A DNA stretch of 10,085 bases, taken from Pseudomonadota bacterium (GTDB lineage Bacteria > Pseudomonadota > Alphaproteobacteria > Rhizobiales > Devosiaceae). The stretch is taken from positions 1 to 10,085 of the forward strand of contig JAEYYP010000425.1 of the NCBI GenBank assembly GCA_023428425.1, given 5' to 3'. The translations under genes and the position numbers were made by a program. This document shows, in pieces, positions 1 to 6,579 of the stretch. The notes under the pieces were generated by a model that was not told the origin of the DNA, did not search any database, and saw only the letters and a list, made by a program, of their open reading frames with translations. Position 1 is the first letter of the stretch, and each line of letters begins with the position of its first letter.

Positions 1-681
1 AAGCCGCGCGCCGTGGTGGTGGGCTGGGATACGCTCGAAGTGCCGAACTGGCGGGCGCTGGAGCTCGAGGGTTACCAGGGCGGCCGGGTGTTCGAGGACG
101 AAATCGTCGAGCAACTGAGCGTGCTGCCCGAGTTCGTCTCCGCCTTCGGCTGCGTGGTGGGCAAGGGTGGAGGGTTCGAGGCAGATGATTTTCTCGCCAC
201 CGCCGCGGCGCGCGAGGAAGCGGCGGGTGGTACGGTGCTGGTGGCGACCGGTGATCGCGACGCTTTCCAGCTGGCGTCGGACCGGACGACGATCCTGCAG
301 CCGATCAAGGCCGGCGAGATCGCGCGGATCGATCCCGCCGGGGTGCGCGAGCGCTACGACGTCGAGCCGCGCCAGGTGCCGGATTTCATCGCGCTGCGCG
401 GCGACCCGTCGGACAGGATTCCAGGGGCGAAGGGCGTGGGCGAGAAGACGGCGGCGAGCCTGCTGAAGCGCTACGCGGACCTCGAGGCCATGCTGGCCGA
501 CAACCGCTTTCCCGGCCAGGAAGAAGACCTGACGCTCTACAAGCGGATCGCGACGATGGTGACCAACGCTCCATTAGGCGAGTTTCCGGACGCTGAGCCC
601 ACCTGGGGCAGGGCAGCGGAACTGGCCAAGGCGTGGGAGTTGAATGCGCTCAGCGGGCGGCTGGCAGGTCTGGCTGGCTAG
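1..681 (+). CDS. 5'-3' exonuclease, PolA N-terminal-domain-like (5' end cut by window edge)
   Basis: The reading frame is open to base 1, so the start and roughly the first quarter of the protein lie outside; 226 codons and a TAG stop are visible. The product resembles stand-alone flap/5'-3' exonucleases related to the N-terminal domain of DNA polymerase I, which remove 5' flaps or RNA primers with two metal ions. Counting from the GTG at base 13, visible marks are the acidic metal-site motif FEADDFLA (residues 55-62), VATGDRDAFQL (77-87), and a helix-3-turn-helix DNA-binding region (about 124-152) with ALRGDPSDRIPGAKGVGEKT, including the Asp pair of the second metal site. The N-terminal catalytic Asp cannot be checked. 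No polymerase domain follows, so this is a small independent nuclease and not polA. Its stop overlaps the convergent DUF5615-type gene by 4 bp. Confidence 0.88.
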   Translation, partial: KPRAVVVGWDTLEVPNWRALELEGYQGGRVFEDEIVEQLSVLPEFVSAFGCVVGKGGGFEADDFLATAAAREEAAGGTVLVATGDRDAFQLASDRTTILQPIKAGEIARIDPAGVRERYDVEPRQVPDFIALRGDPSDRIPGAKGVGEKTAASLLKRYADLEAMLADNRFPGQEEDLTLYKRIATMVTNAPLGEFPDAEPTWGRAAELAKAWELNALSGRLAGLAG

Positions 682-1058
682 TCGGGATCGGTATTGCCGA
701 TTGGTAGCCGGCGCACGCGAAAACGCCTACCTTTTACACTCAAGACAGCGCCCAAGGCGAGTTCATGCTCTACCTGCCGCATCGCTCGGGCGACCTCGGC
801 AGCAAAGCTCTCGCTGAACCGGTCGCTCCGCCGGAGGTGGACGACGCTCGGACCGATTCCGTTGGTTGCGGCGAGAATGGTGCTGAAGTCGATATCTCGG
901 GTCAGCACTATGTACCCGCCGGCTACGGCGTGTCGCATGATCTCTTCATCGGACGAGCCAGCGTCGCCAATCGATGACCAGTGGACGGCAACCATGCCGT
1001 CTTCGCGGAGGGTATCCACCCACTGCGTCGACATGTTCATGTCCACAAGGACCTTCAT
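678..1058 (-). CDS. DUF5615-type PIN-like toxin (putative RNase)
   Basis: This 126-residue protein has the signature of the DUF5615 / Mut7-C-like PIN family: an N-terminal MKVLVDMN with acidic D6 and N8, VHWSSIGDAGSSDEEIM (residues 25-41) with the acidic cluster D37-E38-E39, and VLTRDIDFSTIL (51-62) with D55 and D57. These acidic residues are in the positions expected to bind metal in a PIN-type nuclease, so the site looks intact. The family is predicted, mainly from comparative genomics, to be the toxin of type II toxin-antitoxin pairs with DUF433 antitoxins. Its ATG overlaps the TGA of the upstream DUF433-like gene (ATGA), and there is no good ribosome site of its own, so translation is probably coupled to the antitoxin. 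The TAG stop is interlocked with that of the convergent exonuclease gene. Toxicity and target are not shown by sequence. Confidence 0.85.
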   Translation of the reverse strand: MKVLVDMNMSTQWVDTLREDGMVAVHWSSIGDAGSSDEEIMRHAVAGGYIVLTRDIDFSTILAATNGIGPSVVHLRRSDRFSESFAAEVARAMRQVEHELALGAVLSVKGRRFRVRRLPIGNTDPD

Positions 1059-1285
1059 GTCCCGGTCAGGTCGAGCTCGCGCTCCTGAGCAAGCCAGGCG
1101 CCGTAGCGAATTGCCTGCAGGATATCCTCCCGTTCAAGATAGGGAAAATCGACAAGGATTTCCTCGATGGTGGCACCAGCTCCGAGTTCCCCCAGGATCA
1201 TGCCAACGGTGACCCGCATACCGCGGATGCAGGCCTTGCCGCCCATTACGGCGGGATTGTGGGTAATTCGATCGAGCTGAGCCAT
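1055..1285 (-). CDS. DUF433-type antitoxin
   Basis: This 76-residue protein begins MAQLDRITHNPAVMGGKACI and continues RGMRVTVGMILGEL, then IEEILVDFPYLEREDI (40-55) and IRYGAWLA (59-66). That is the typical DUF433 pattern: 'P.v.gGkp.IrGtRi.V..il..l..G.t.eeIl..yP.l...di.aal.ya'. The family has a small helix-turn-helix-like fold and is predicted to bind the DUF5615 PIN-like toxin and probably its own promoter. A longer frame runs upstream to 1714 but is antisense or out-of-frame shadow of the M81 peptidase gene. I chose the ATG at 1283-1285 because an AAGGAG lies 6 nt upstream; an ATG seven codons earlier (1304-1306) has no such site. The gene order, antitoxin first and toxin second with a 4-bp overlap, is usual for type II modules. 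Confidence 0.85.
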   Translation of the reverse strand: MAQLDRITHNPAVMGGKACIRGMRVTVGMILGELGAGATIEEILVDFPYLEREDILQAIRYGAWLAQERELDLTGT

Positions 1286-1291
1286 GCTGAA

Positions 1292-1297
1292 CTCCTT
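1292..1297 (-). promoter_or_regulatory. Ribosome binding site that fixes the antitoxin start
   Basis: AAGGAG on the minus strand, 6 nt before the ATG at 1285. It decides between this ATG and the one at 1306, which would place the site inside the coding region. Confidence 0.75.
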
Positions 1298-1303
1298 CAC
1301 CTT

Positions 1304-1331
1304 CATATAGCAGGTCCCGGGCTGGGCACAA
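1304..1331 (-). promoter_or_regulatory. Possible sigma-70-type promoter of the antitoxin-toxin pair
   Basis: In the 62-bp gap between the M81 peptidase stop and the antitoxin start, the minus strand carries TTGTGC (1331-1326) and TATATG (1309-1304) separated by 16 bp. The hexamers are only partial matches to the consensus, and the predicted transcription start would fall almost on the AAGGAG ribosome site. The CCCGGG between the boxes is a short palindrome that could serve autoregulation, but this is speculative. Confidence 0.3.
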
Positions 1332-1347
1332 AGCACCGGCCTCCCGT

Positions 1348-2808
1348 TCACCCCAAAGGATCGGTGTCGAGAGGCCAGATGGGGCGGGGGATGCGGGTGA
1401 AGGGGATGTTTCCCCAGTCGGGTGGGCAGGCGCCGGGGGTGGCGACGTAGAGCTGGCCGCGGACCAGCGGCGCGAAGACGTCGGTGTGGCGGAAGAGGTT
1501 CTTGAGGCCGATCACCTGCTTGCCGTCGAGCGCGATGCCGTGGCGGGTGAACATGGTGGGCGAGAAGACGCCCGAGCGCTTGGTGTTGAGCAGCACCTCG
1601 ATGCCGTGGACACGCACCACGGCGACATCGCCGATGGGCACGCGCTCGTTCGACAGCTGGTCCTGCCAGGTGTTGCGGGCGAGGTGCAGCACTTCGGCTT
1701 CGGCGTCGAGGCAAGGCCCGGAGTACGGCTCGTACTTGCCGCCGAGGCGCAGCTTAAGCTTCGCGCCAACGCCGACCGAGAAGCAGATACCGACGGCGAG
1801 CGGGTCCCAGAGCGGGCCATAGGTGGCGTTGGTAATCCCGGCCTCGATCAGGGCCCGCAGCATGTGAGTGGTGTCGCCGGGGGCACCGCCGCCGGTCTGG
1901 TCGGAGGTGTCGGCAAGGAGGAGCGGCTTGTCGGCGGGCTTTTTCGCCTCGGCGATGGCGTCGGTCAGCGCGGTGAAGGGCAGCGTCGCCTCGGCACGGA
2001 TGGCGTAGAAGCGGCGGCCGAACGCCTCGGCGGCACGCGTGGCGATGGCGGGGTCGCGGTCGGCGACGGCCAGCATCTTCGCCCCGGCGTGCGGCACATC
2101 GGCCCAGGGGAAGCCGTGGTTGAGCGACAGCGAGAGGATGCCGTCCTTGCCTTCGGCCGCGAACATGTCGGCGACGAAGCCCGGCATCGGGCCCCCCCGG
2201 GTAGTGGGGAAGAGGCCCATGGTCTTGCAGTCGAACAGCGCCATCACCGGCTCGATCTCGCCCGCCAGCGTGCGCCGCATGAGGGCGAAGAGGTCGTCGG
2301 CGCGCTCGGCGTAGTCGATATGCGGGTAAGCCTTGTAGAAGACGATGAGGTCGGTGACGTCGAGCAGGCGGTGGTCGATATGGGCGTGAAGGTCGAGTTC
2401 GAGGCCGATGCGCGTGCCCTGGCCGACCTGTGCCCGCATACGGCCGACGAAATCGGCTTCGCAGTCGTCGTAGCCGTCGGCGACCATGGCGCCGTGGAGG
2501 AACATCAGCACCGCATCGACCGGACCGGCAGCCGCGAGATCGGCGAGAATGCGGTCGCGCATCGTCTCGTAGGCGGAGCGGACGGTGGGGCCGGCGGGCT
2601 CAGCGAAGGCGTGGAGCGACTGGACGACCTCCCAACCGAGGTCCCGCGCCTGGGTGAGCCAACGCTGCGCCGGCATGGCCCAGGGGCTGCCCGGGATGCT
2701 GCCGATATCGCCCTCGTTCCAGAAGCCGCGTCGGAAATCGTCGAGCCCGGTCGGAAACGACGCGAAGGTGTTGGTCTCGGTGCCGAGCGTGGCGATGAAC
2801 AGTCGCAT
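1348..2808 (-). CDS. M81 family metallopeptidase (MlrC / microcystinase C-like)
   Basis: This 486-residue protein belongs to the MlrC family (DUF1485 plus MlrC C-terminal domain), zinc enzymes named for the microcystinase that cleaves linearised microcystin peptides; most members act on unknown small peptides or amides in the cytoplasm. Visible marks are the N-terminal ETNTF (residues 11-15), FLHGAMVADGYDD (103-115), the metal ligands D139 and H141 in LELDLHAH with H163 in AYPHIDYAERADD, and the C-terminal-domain motif ADTSDQTGGGAPGDTT (299-314). Length is as expected and no key residue is missing. There is no signal peptide. The ATG at 2808 has a GGGAGGGG ribosome site 6 nt upstream. It diverges from the class III aminotransferase gene across a 193-bp spacer, suggesting a shared substrate pathway (inference). 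'Microcystin degradation' should not be taken literally. Confidence 0.9.
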   Translation of the reverse strand: MRLFIATLGTETNTFASFPTGLDDFRRGFWNEGDIGSIPGSPWAMPAQRWLTQARDLGWEVVQSLHAFAEPAGPTVRSAYETMRDRILADLAAAGPVDAVLMFLHGAMVADGYDDCEADFVGRMRAQVGQGTRIGLELDLHAHIDHRLLDVTDLIVFYKAYPHIDYAERADDLFALMRRTLAGEIEPVMALFDCKTMGLFPTTRGGPMPGFVADMFAAEGKDGILSLSLNHGFPWADVPHAGAKMLAVADRDPAIATRAAEAFGRRFYAIRAEATLPFTALTDAIAEAKKPADKPLLLADTSDQTGGGAPGDTTHMLRALIEAGITNATYGPLWDPLAVGICFSVGVGAKLKLRLGGKYEPYSGPCLDAEAEVLHLARNTWQDQLSNERVPIGDVAVVRVHGIEVLLNTKRSGVFSPTMFTRHGIALDGKQVIGLKNLFRHTDVFAPLVRGQLYVATPGACPPDWGNIPFTRIPRPIWPLDTDPLG

Positions 2809-2856
2809 TGGGTTCCCCTCCCTTTGCGGGTTGTGAGGCCGAGCGCGTTCACGCCC

Positions 2857-2904
2857 CCTCCACCAGACTCCGTCTGGTCTCCCTCCCCCGCTTCGCGGTG
2901 GAGG
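2857..2904. repeat. REP-like double palindrome in the divergent spacer
   Basis: Two adjacent hairpins are visible. ACCAGAC (2862-2868) pairs perfectly with GTCTGGT (2872-2878) around a 3-nt loop. CCTCCCCCGC (2882-2891) pairs with GCGGTGGAGG (2895-2904) at nine of ten positions around TTC. In addition CCTCCACC (2857-2864) is an exact inverted repeat of GGTGGAGG (2897-2904), so an alternative outer stem could enclose the unit. This architecture, a C-rich tract with short stems and TTCG/TCCG-type turns, resembles dispersed intergenic palindromes of GC-rich proteobacteria. It lies upstream of both divergent genes and so is not a terminator for either. No second copy occurs in the window. Confidence 0.6.
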
Positions 2905-2990
2905 ATCACCCCCTCGTCGGTGCCCCGGCTATACGACCTTTGTCGGCGTTTTCTTGCAAGCCGTGGGGCTGCTCTGTTGGTCGGCAAAAT

Positions 2991-2996
2991 GGGAGG
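2991..2996 (+). promoter_or_regulatory. Ribosome binding site that fixes a TTG start of the aminotransferase
   Basis: GGGAGG is followed after 5 nt by an in-frame TTG at 3002. The open frame extends further upstream to a TTG at 2954 and a GTG at 2963, but those lack a comparable site and would add 13 to 16 residues with no family similarity. ATGs at 2989 and 2997 are out of frame. Confidence 0.6.
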
Positions 2997-3001
2997 ATGG
3001 G

Positions 3002-4312
3002 TTGGGCGAATTGCGGTTCGAGAAGTCGGCGGCGGCGATTGCCGAGGCGGGGAAGTGGATTGCTGGAGGGGTGAACAGCCATTTTCGCGCCGGGATGGCG
3101 CCGGGGCCACTGGTGTTCACCCAGGGCGAGGGGCCGTATCTGTTCGATGTCGATGGCAACCGGCTGATCGACTACTATTGCGGCATGGGCGCCATGGTGC
3201 TGGGCCATAGTCCGGCCGGGGTGCGTGACGCCGTCAAGCAACAGGTGGACAAAGGCATCCTGTTCGCCGGGCAATCGCGGGTCGAGGCGGAAGCGGCGCG
3301 GATGCTGTGCGAGCGCATCCCGTCGGCGGAGCGCATTCGCTTCGGCTCGTCCGGTTCGGAGGTTGCGCAGGCGGCGATGCGGCTCATGCGGGCGGCGACC
3401 GGGCGGCGGACCATCATCAAGTTCGAGGGGCATTACCATGGCTGGTTCGACAACATCCTGTGGTCGACCGCCCCTGCCCTCAACGCCGCCGGCCCCGAGA
3501 ATGCGCCGGTGCCGGTGGGCGGCAGCGCGGGGCAGGATGCGAGCGAAGCGGACGGACTCGAGATCATGGGCTGGAACGACCTCGCCCGGCTCGAAGCACG
3601 GCTTGCGAAGGGCGACATTGCCGGCGTGCTGATGGAGCCGGCCATGTGCAACCAGGGCGCCATGCGGCCGGCGCCGGGTTACCTCGAGGGTGCGCTCAAG
3701 GCATGCCGTGCCAACGGCTCCATCCTCTGCTTCGACGAGGTGATCACCGGCTTCCGCCTGGCGGCCGGCGGGGCGCAGGAACTGTTCGGGGTGACGCCCG
3801 ACCTGTCGATCTTTGCCAAGGCCATCGCCAACGGCTTTCCGGTCGCGGCGATCGCTGGGCGTGCCGACCTGATCGACATGTTCTCAACCGCCGGGGTGCT
3901 GCATGGCGGCACGTTCAACGCGCAACCGGTGGCCATCGCCGCGATGGTAGCCACGCAGCAGGGGCTGACGGCCGAGCATTTCGCCAACTCGGGCGCGCGT
4001 GGGCAACGGCTGCAGGACGGGGTGCGCGATGCCCTCGCCGAGGCCGGCATCACCGCGCAGGTGATGGGCTTTCCGCTGATGTTCCACGTGTCGTTCGGGC
4101 TCACTGAACCGCCCCGCAACTACCGGGAGATCGCGCTCGCCGACAAGCGTGGCTACTCGGCCTTCGCGCTGGCGCTGCTGAAACGCGGGGTGCGCGTGCT
4201 TGAACGCGGCGCCTGGTTCGTGTCGTCGGAGCACAGCGATGCGGTGATCGACGCGACGCTTGCCGTAGTGCGCGAGGCGGCGCGCGAGGTGGCGCCGAGG
4301 CTGTCTTCCTAG
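3002..4312 (+). CDS. Class III PLP aminotransferase, glutamate-1-semialdehyde-aminomutase-like
   Basis: With the TTG at 3002 the protein has 436 residues and begins at the usual family N-terminus (FEKS...AGKWIAGGVNSHFR). It is a fold-type I, class III PLP enzyme of the HemL-like branch. Visible marks, in this numbering, are the phosphate-binding GSSGSE (residues 115-120), FEGHYHGW (141-148), CFDEVITGFR (243-252) with D245 that holds the pyridine nitrogen, and the Schiff-base lysine K273 in IFAKAIANGFP. Everything needed for catalysis is present. Alphaproteobacteria normally make 5-aminolevulinate by the glycine/succinyl-CoA (ALA synthase) route, and the sequence departs from canonical HemL around the substrate site, so a transaminase or aminomutase for another amino acid is more likely than haem synthesis (inference). 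It diverges from the M81 peptidase gene and ends tail to tail with otsA, sharing a CTAG. Confidence 0.87.
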   Translation: MGELRFEKSAAAIAEAGKWIAGGVNSHFRAGMAPGPLVFTQGEGPYLFDVDGNRLIDYYCGMGAMVLGHSPAGVRDAVKQQVDKGILFAGQSRVEAEAARMLCERIPSAERIRFGSSGSEVAQAAMRLMRAATGRRTIIKFEGHYHGWFDNILWSTAPALNAAGPENAPVPVGGSAGQDASEADGLEIMGWNDLARLEARLAKGDIAGVLMEPAMCNQGAMRPAPGYLEGALKACRANGSILCFDEVITGFRLAAGGAQELFGVTPDLSIFAKAIANGFPVAAIAGRADLIDMFSTAGVLHGGTFNAQPVAIAAMVATQQGLTAEHFANSGARGQRLQDGVRDALAEAGITAQVMGFPLMFHVSFGLTEPPRNYREIALADKRGYSAFALALLKRGVRVLERGAWFVSSEHSDAVIDATLAVVREAAREVAPRLSS

Positions 4313-5682
4313 CGGCGCGGCAACTCGCGCAGGGCGCCGAGGAAATCGTCGGCCCAGGCGTGAATATTGTACCGTTCGATATCACCGCGAAGCCTCGTCC
4401 AGCGCTCCTTGCGCTCGTCGAGCGGCATTTTGAGTGCCAAGTCGATGGCATGCGCCGTCTCGTCGGCGTCGTAGGGATTGACGAGGAGCGCATCGGGCAG
4501 GATTTCGGCGGCGCCGGCGAAAATCGACAGTACCAGCACGCCGGGATCCTCGGGGTCCTGGCTGGCGATATACTCGTGGGCGACGAGGTTCATGCCGTCG
4601 CGCAGCGGCGTGACGAGGCCGACGCGGGCTGCGCGATAGAGCCCGGCGAGGGTTGACTGGCCGTAAGCGCGCTTCACGTAGTTGAGCGGCTGCCAGTCGA
4701 TTTCGGCGAAGCGGCCCATGACGCGGCCGCACTGGTAGTCGAGGTTGCCGGTGATCTCCTGGTACTGCTGGATGGTGTCGCGCGATACCGGGGCAACCTG
4801 CAGGAAGCTGACCTTGCGGCGATATTCGGGATAGTCGGCCAGCAGCCTTTCGTAGGCCTCAATGCGCTGCGGCAGGCCCTTGGTGTAGTCGAGCCGGTCG
4901 ACGCCGAGGATAAGCTTGCGATCGGCAATGGACTTCTTGACTGTGGCAATGGATTTTGTCGTCGCCGGCAGTTCCGCCATTTGCGCGAACGCCTCGGGGT
5001 CCGACCCGATGGGGAAGACCTGGGCATTGACGCCGGTGACCGGAACGAGCGGCCCTGAGCTGCGACGCGGGCGGACGAACTCGGTGGGCGAGGCAAAGTC
5101 CTCGAGCGCGGCGACATCGCGTTTCGCCTGCAAGCCGACGAGATCGTAGGCGTTGAGCGAGCCGATCAGCTGGCGGTGGCTGGGGATGGCGGCCAGCGCC
5201 TCGGGCGTCGGGAACGGGATGTGGAGGAAGAAGCCGATCTTGTTCTTCACCCCACGATCTCGCAGCAGCTGCCCGAGCGGGATCAGGTGATAGTCGTGGA
5301 TCCAGATGAGGTCGTCCGGCTTGAGCAGCGGCAGCAGCGCTTCGGCGAACTGCTCGTTGACCCGCATGTAGCCCTCATAGAATGCCGGGTTGAAGCGGGC
5401 GAGCTCGGGGCGCATGTGGAAAGTGGGCCACAGCACGCTGTTGGAGTAGCCGCCATAGTAGGCGGCGTGGTCGGCCTTGCTGAGGTCGATATGGACGATC
5501 TCGTTGCCGCCGACTTCGAGGTGGCGCGGCTTGCCCGGCTTCTCGGCGAAATCGCCGCTCCACCCGACCCAGATGCCGCCGAGTTTCTTGAGAACGCCGT
5601 CGAGGGCGGCGGCGAGGCCACCGGCCGCGACCTTGCCGGGCTTGGGCGTACGATTTGAAACGACGACGAGACGACCACTCAC
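4309..5682 (-). CDS. otsA: Alpha,alpha-trehalose-6-phosphate synthase
   Basis: This 457-residue GT20 glycosyltransferase joins UDP-glucose and glucose-6-phosphate to trehalose-6-phosphate, the first step of osmo- and desiccation-protectant synthesis in the cytoplasm. Conserved residues are visible throughout: R11 in VVSNR, the GGLAAAL loop (21-27), Y76 and W85, D130 in WIHDYHL, H154 in FFLHIPFP, R263 and K268 in GVDRLDYTKG (260-269), and DGMNLVAHE (362-370). The start is the GTG at 5680-5682. Its first four bases GTGA contain the TGA stop of otsB, and GGGGAG lies 8 nt upstream inside otsB, so the two are translationally coupled. The frame remains open further into otsB, but that stretch is antisense-free shadow of otsB in another frame and has no GT20 similarity. 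Regulation is probably with otsB from the stress promoter at 6473-6497. Confidence 0.96.
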   Translation of the reverse strand: MSGRLVVVSNRTPKPGKVAAGGLAAALDGVLKKLGGIWVGWSGDFAEKPGKPRHLEVGGNEIVHIDLSKADHAAYYGGYSNSVLWPTFHMRPELARFNPAFYEGYMRVNEQFAEALLPLLKPDDLIWIHDYHLIPLGQLLRDRGVKNKIGFFLHIPFPTPEALAAIPSHRQLIGSLNAYDLVGLQAKRDVAALEDFASPTEFVRPRRSSGPLVPVTGVNAQVFPIGSDPEAFAQMAELPATTKSIATVKKSIADRKLILGVDRLDYTKGLPQRIEAYERLLADYPEYRRKVSFLQVAPVSRDTIQQYQEITGNLDYQCGRVMGRFAEIDWQPLNYVKRAYGQSTLAGLYRAARVGLVTPLRDGMNLVAHEYIASQDPEDPGVLVLSIFAGAAEILPDALLVNPYDADETAHAIDLALKMPLDERKERWTRLRGDIERYNIHAWADDFLGALRELPRR

Positions 5683-6464
5683 GGGAGGAACTCCCCGCTG
5701 CGGATCACGGCATCGAGCACGGCAACGACGTTGGCGGTGCCGGGGATTCGGTAGTTCGCGATCGTGTCGCCCGGCCCAACCTTGATGCCGGCCCCGCCCA
5801 GTTGCTGGGCAGCGGCGAACCCGTCCTCGTCGGTGATGTCGTCGCCGATGAACAGCGGGGTGCGGTCGGCAAAGGGCTCGTCCTGCATGTAGCCGCGTAC
5901 GGCGGCGCCCTTGTCGGCGCCAGCGGCGCGGGCCTCGATGACCATCTTGCCGGCGACCATGGAGAAGCCCGATCGAGCCGCCACAGCGTCGTTGACGCGT
6001 TCGAAGCACTCCGTGGCGCGCTCCGGGGCCAGGCGATAGTGCACCGCCACCGCCGAGGGCTTGCGCTCGACGATGATGCGATCATCGCCCGAAAAGGCAT
6101 GCTCGAGTTCGGCGGCAAGGTCGGGGACGATCTGCATGGCCGCCTCGTCGAGCACCACGACCCGGCCATCACGGCTGCGGCGCATGTTGCCGTGCTCGGC
6201 GGCGACGGGAAGCTGCAGGGGCGCGAGGAAGCGATCGACATCGGCCATGGAGCGACCGGTGACCACGGCCATTGCCCCATCGAGGGCGCTGTTCAGCGAT
6301 TGCAGCCGCGCGATGACGCCCGGTGCGACGGTCACCGCTTCAGGGGTGGGAGCAATCTCGGCCAGGACGCCATCAAAATCGAGAAACAGCGCGATCGGCC
6401 CAGAGCGAATGAGCAGCTCGGCCAGCGAACCGGCTGCCACTGACGCGTTCGTGGGGGATGTCAT
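5679..6464 (-). CDS. otsB: Trehalose-6-phosphate phosphatase
   Basis: This 261-residue HAD-superfamily phosphatase removes the phosphate from the OtsA product to give trehalose. HAD motif I is FLDFDGVLAE (residues 27-36) with nucleophile D29 and acid/base D31; motif II is VVTGRS (67-72); the substrate-side AEHGN (89-93) and KPSAVAVHYR (135-144) of the C2 cap follow; motif III is K185 in ADKGAA; motif IV is GDDITDED (207-214). All catalytic residues are present and the length is normal for OtsB. The ATG at 6464 has no Shine-Dalgarno sequence; the stretch just before it is instead explained by a stress-type promoter whose predicted start falls within a few bases of the ATG. It overlaps otsA by 4 bp. 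It follows the aldehyde dehydrogenase gene after 115 bp, so some read-through from that operon is possible. Confidence 0.95.
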   Translation of the reverse strand: MTSPTNASVAAGSLAELLIRSGPIALFLDFDGVLAEIAPTPEAVTVAPGVIARLQSLNSALDGAMAVVTGRSMADVDRFLAPLQLPVAAEHGNMRRSRDGRVVVLDEAAMQIVPDLAAELEHAFSGDDRIIVERKPSAVAVHYRLAPERATECFERVNDAVAARSGFSMVAGKMVIEARAAGADKGAAVRGYMQDEPFADRTPLFIGDDITDEDGFAAAQQLGGAGIKVGPGDTIANYRIPGTANVVAVLDAVIRSGEFLP

Positions 6465-6472
6465 GCGGTCTA

Positions 6473-6497
6473 TACGTATGAGCGACCGAAAGGTTCC
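6473..6497 (-). promoter_or_regulatory. Putative EcfG (general stress response, ECF15) promoter of otsBA
   Basis: The minus strand reads GGAAC (6497-6493), 16 bp, then CGTA (6476-6473). The known EcfG consensus in alphaproteobacteria is GGAAC, 16-17 bp, CGTT, so only the last -10 base differs. Only 8 nt separate the CGTA from the ATG of otsB, which would put the transcription start at or next to the start codon. Trehalose synthesis genes are known targets of the PhyR-NepR-EcfG cascade in several rhizobia and relatives, which supports the call. Confidence 0.62.
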
Positions 6498-6579
6498 TCA
6501 CGCCAGGGCGGCTGCCCCTCAACGATCGCTCAAGTGGCGCGGCTGGCCGACACTCTCGATCTCGATGCGACCGTCCGGC

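Noticed and set aside
1055..1714. 219-residue extension of the antitoxin frame into the M81 gene, as a fusion protein
   Set aside because: The extra N-terminal part is an Arg/Pro/His-rich out-of-frame reading of the peptidase, and a good ribosome site sits directly before the short start at 1285.
2190..2200. Run of seven C (G on the coding strand) in the M81 gene as a frameshift or slippage site
   Set aside because: The reading frame and family similarity continue unbroken on both sides, so there is no sign of slippage in use.
1486..3210. 574-codon plus-strand open frame opposite the M81 peptidase gene
   Set aside because: It is antisense to a gene with clear catalytic motifs, its translation is low-complexity Gly/Val/Glu/Arg-rich with no family pattern, and GC-rich codon use makes such long antisense frames common.
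4309..6009. OtsA as a 566-residue protein with an N-terminal extension
   Set aside because: The added 109 residues are an out-of-frame reading of otsB; the GTG start with GTGA overlap and the VVSNR N-terminus fits GT20 enzymes.
6500..6525. GGGC/GCCC hairpin after the dehydrogenase gene as an intrinsic terminator
   Set aside because: The stem is only about 4-5 bp and no run of T follows on the minus strand.
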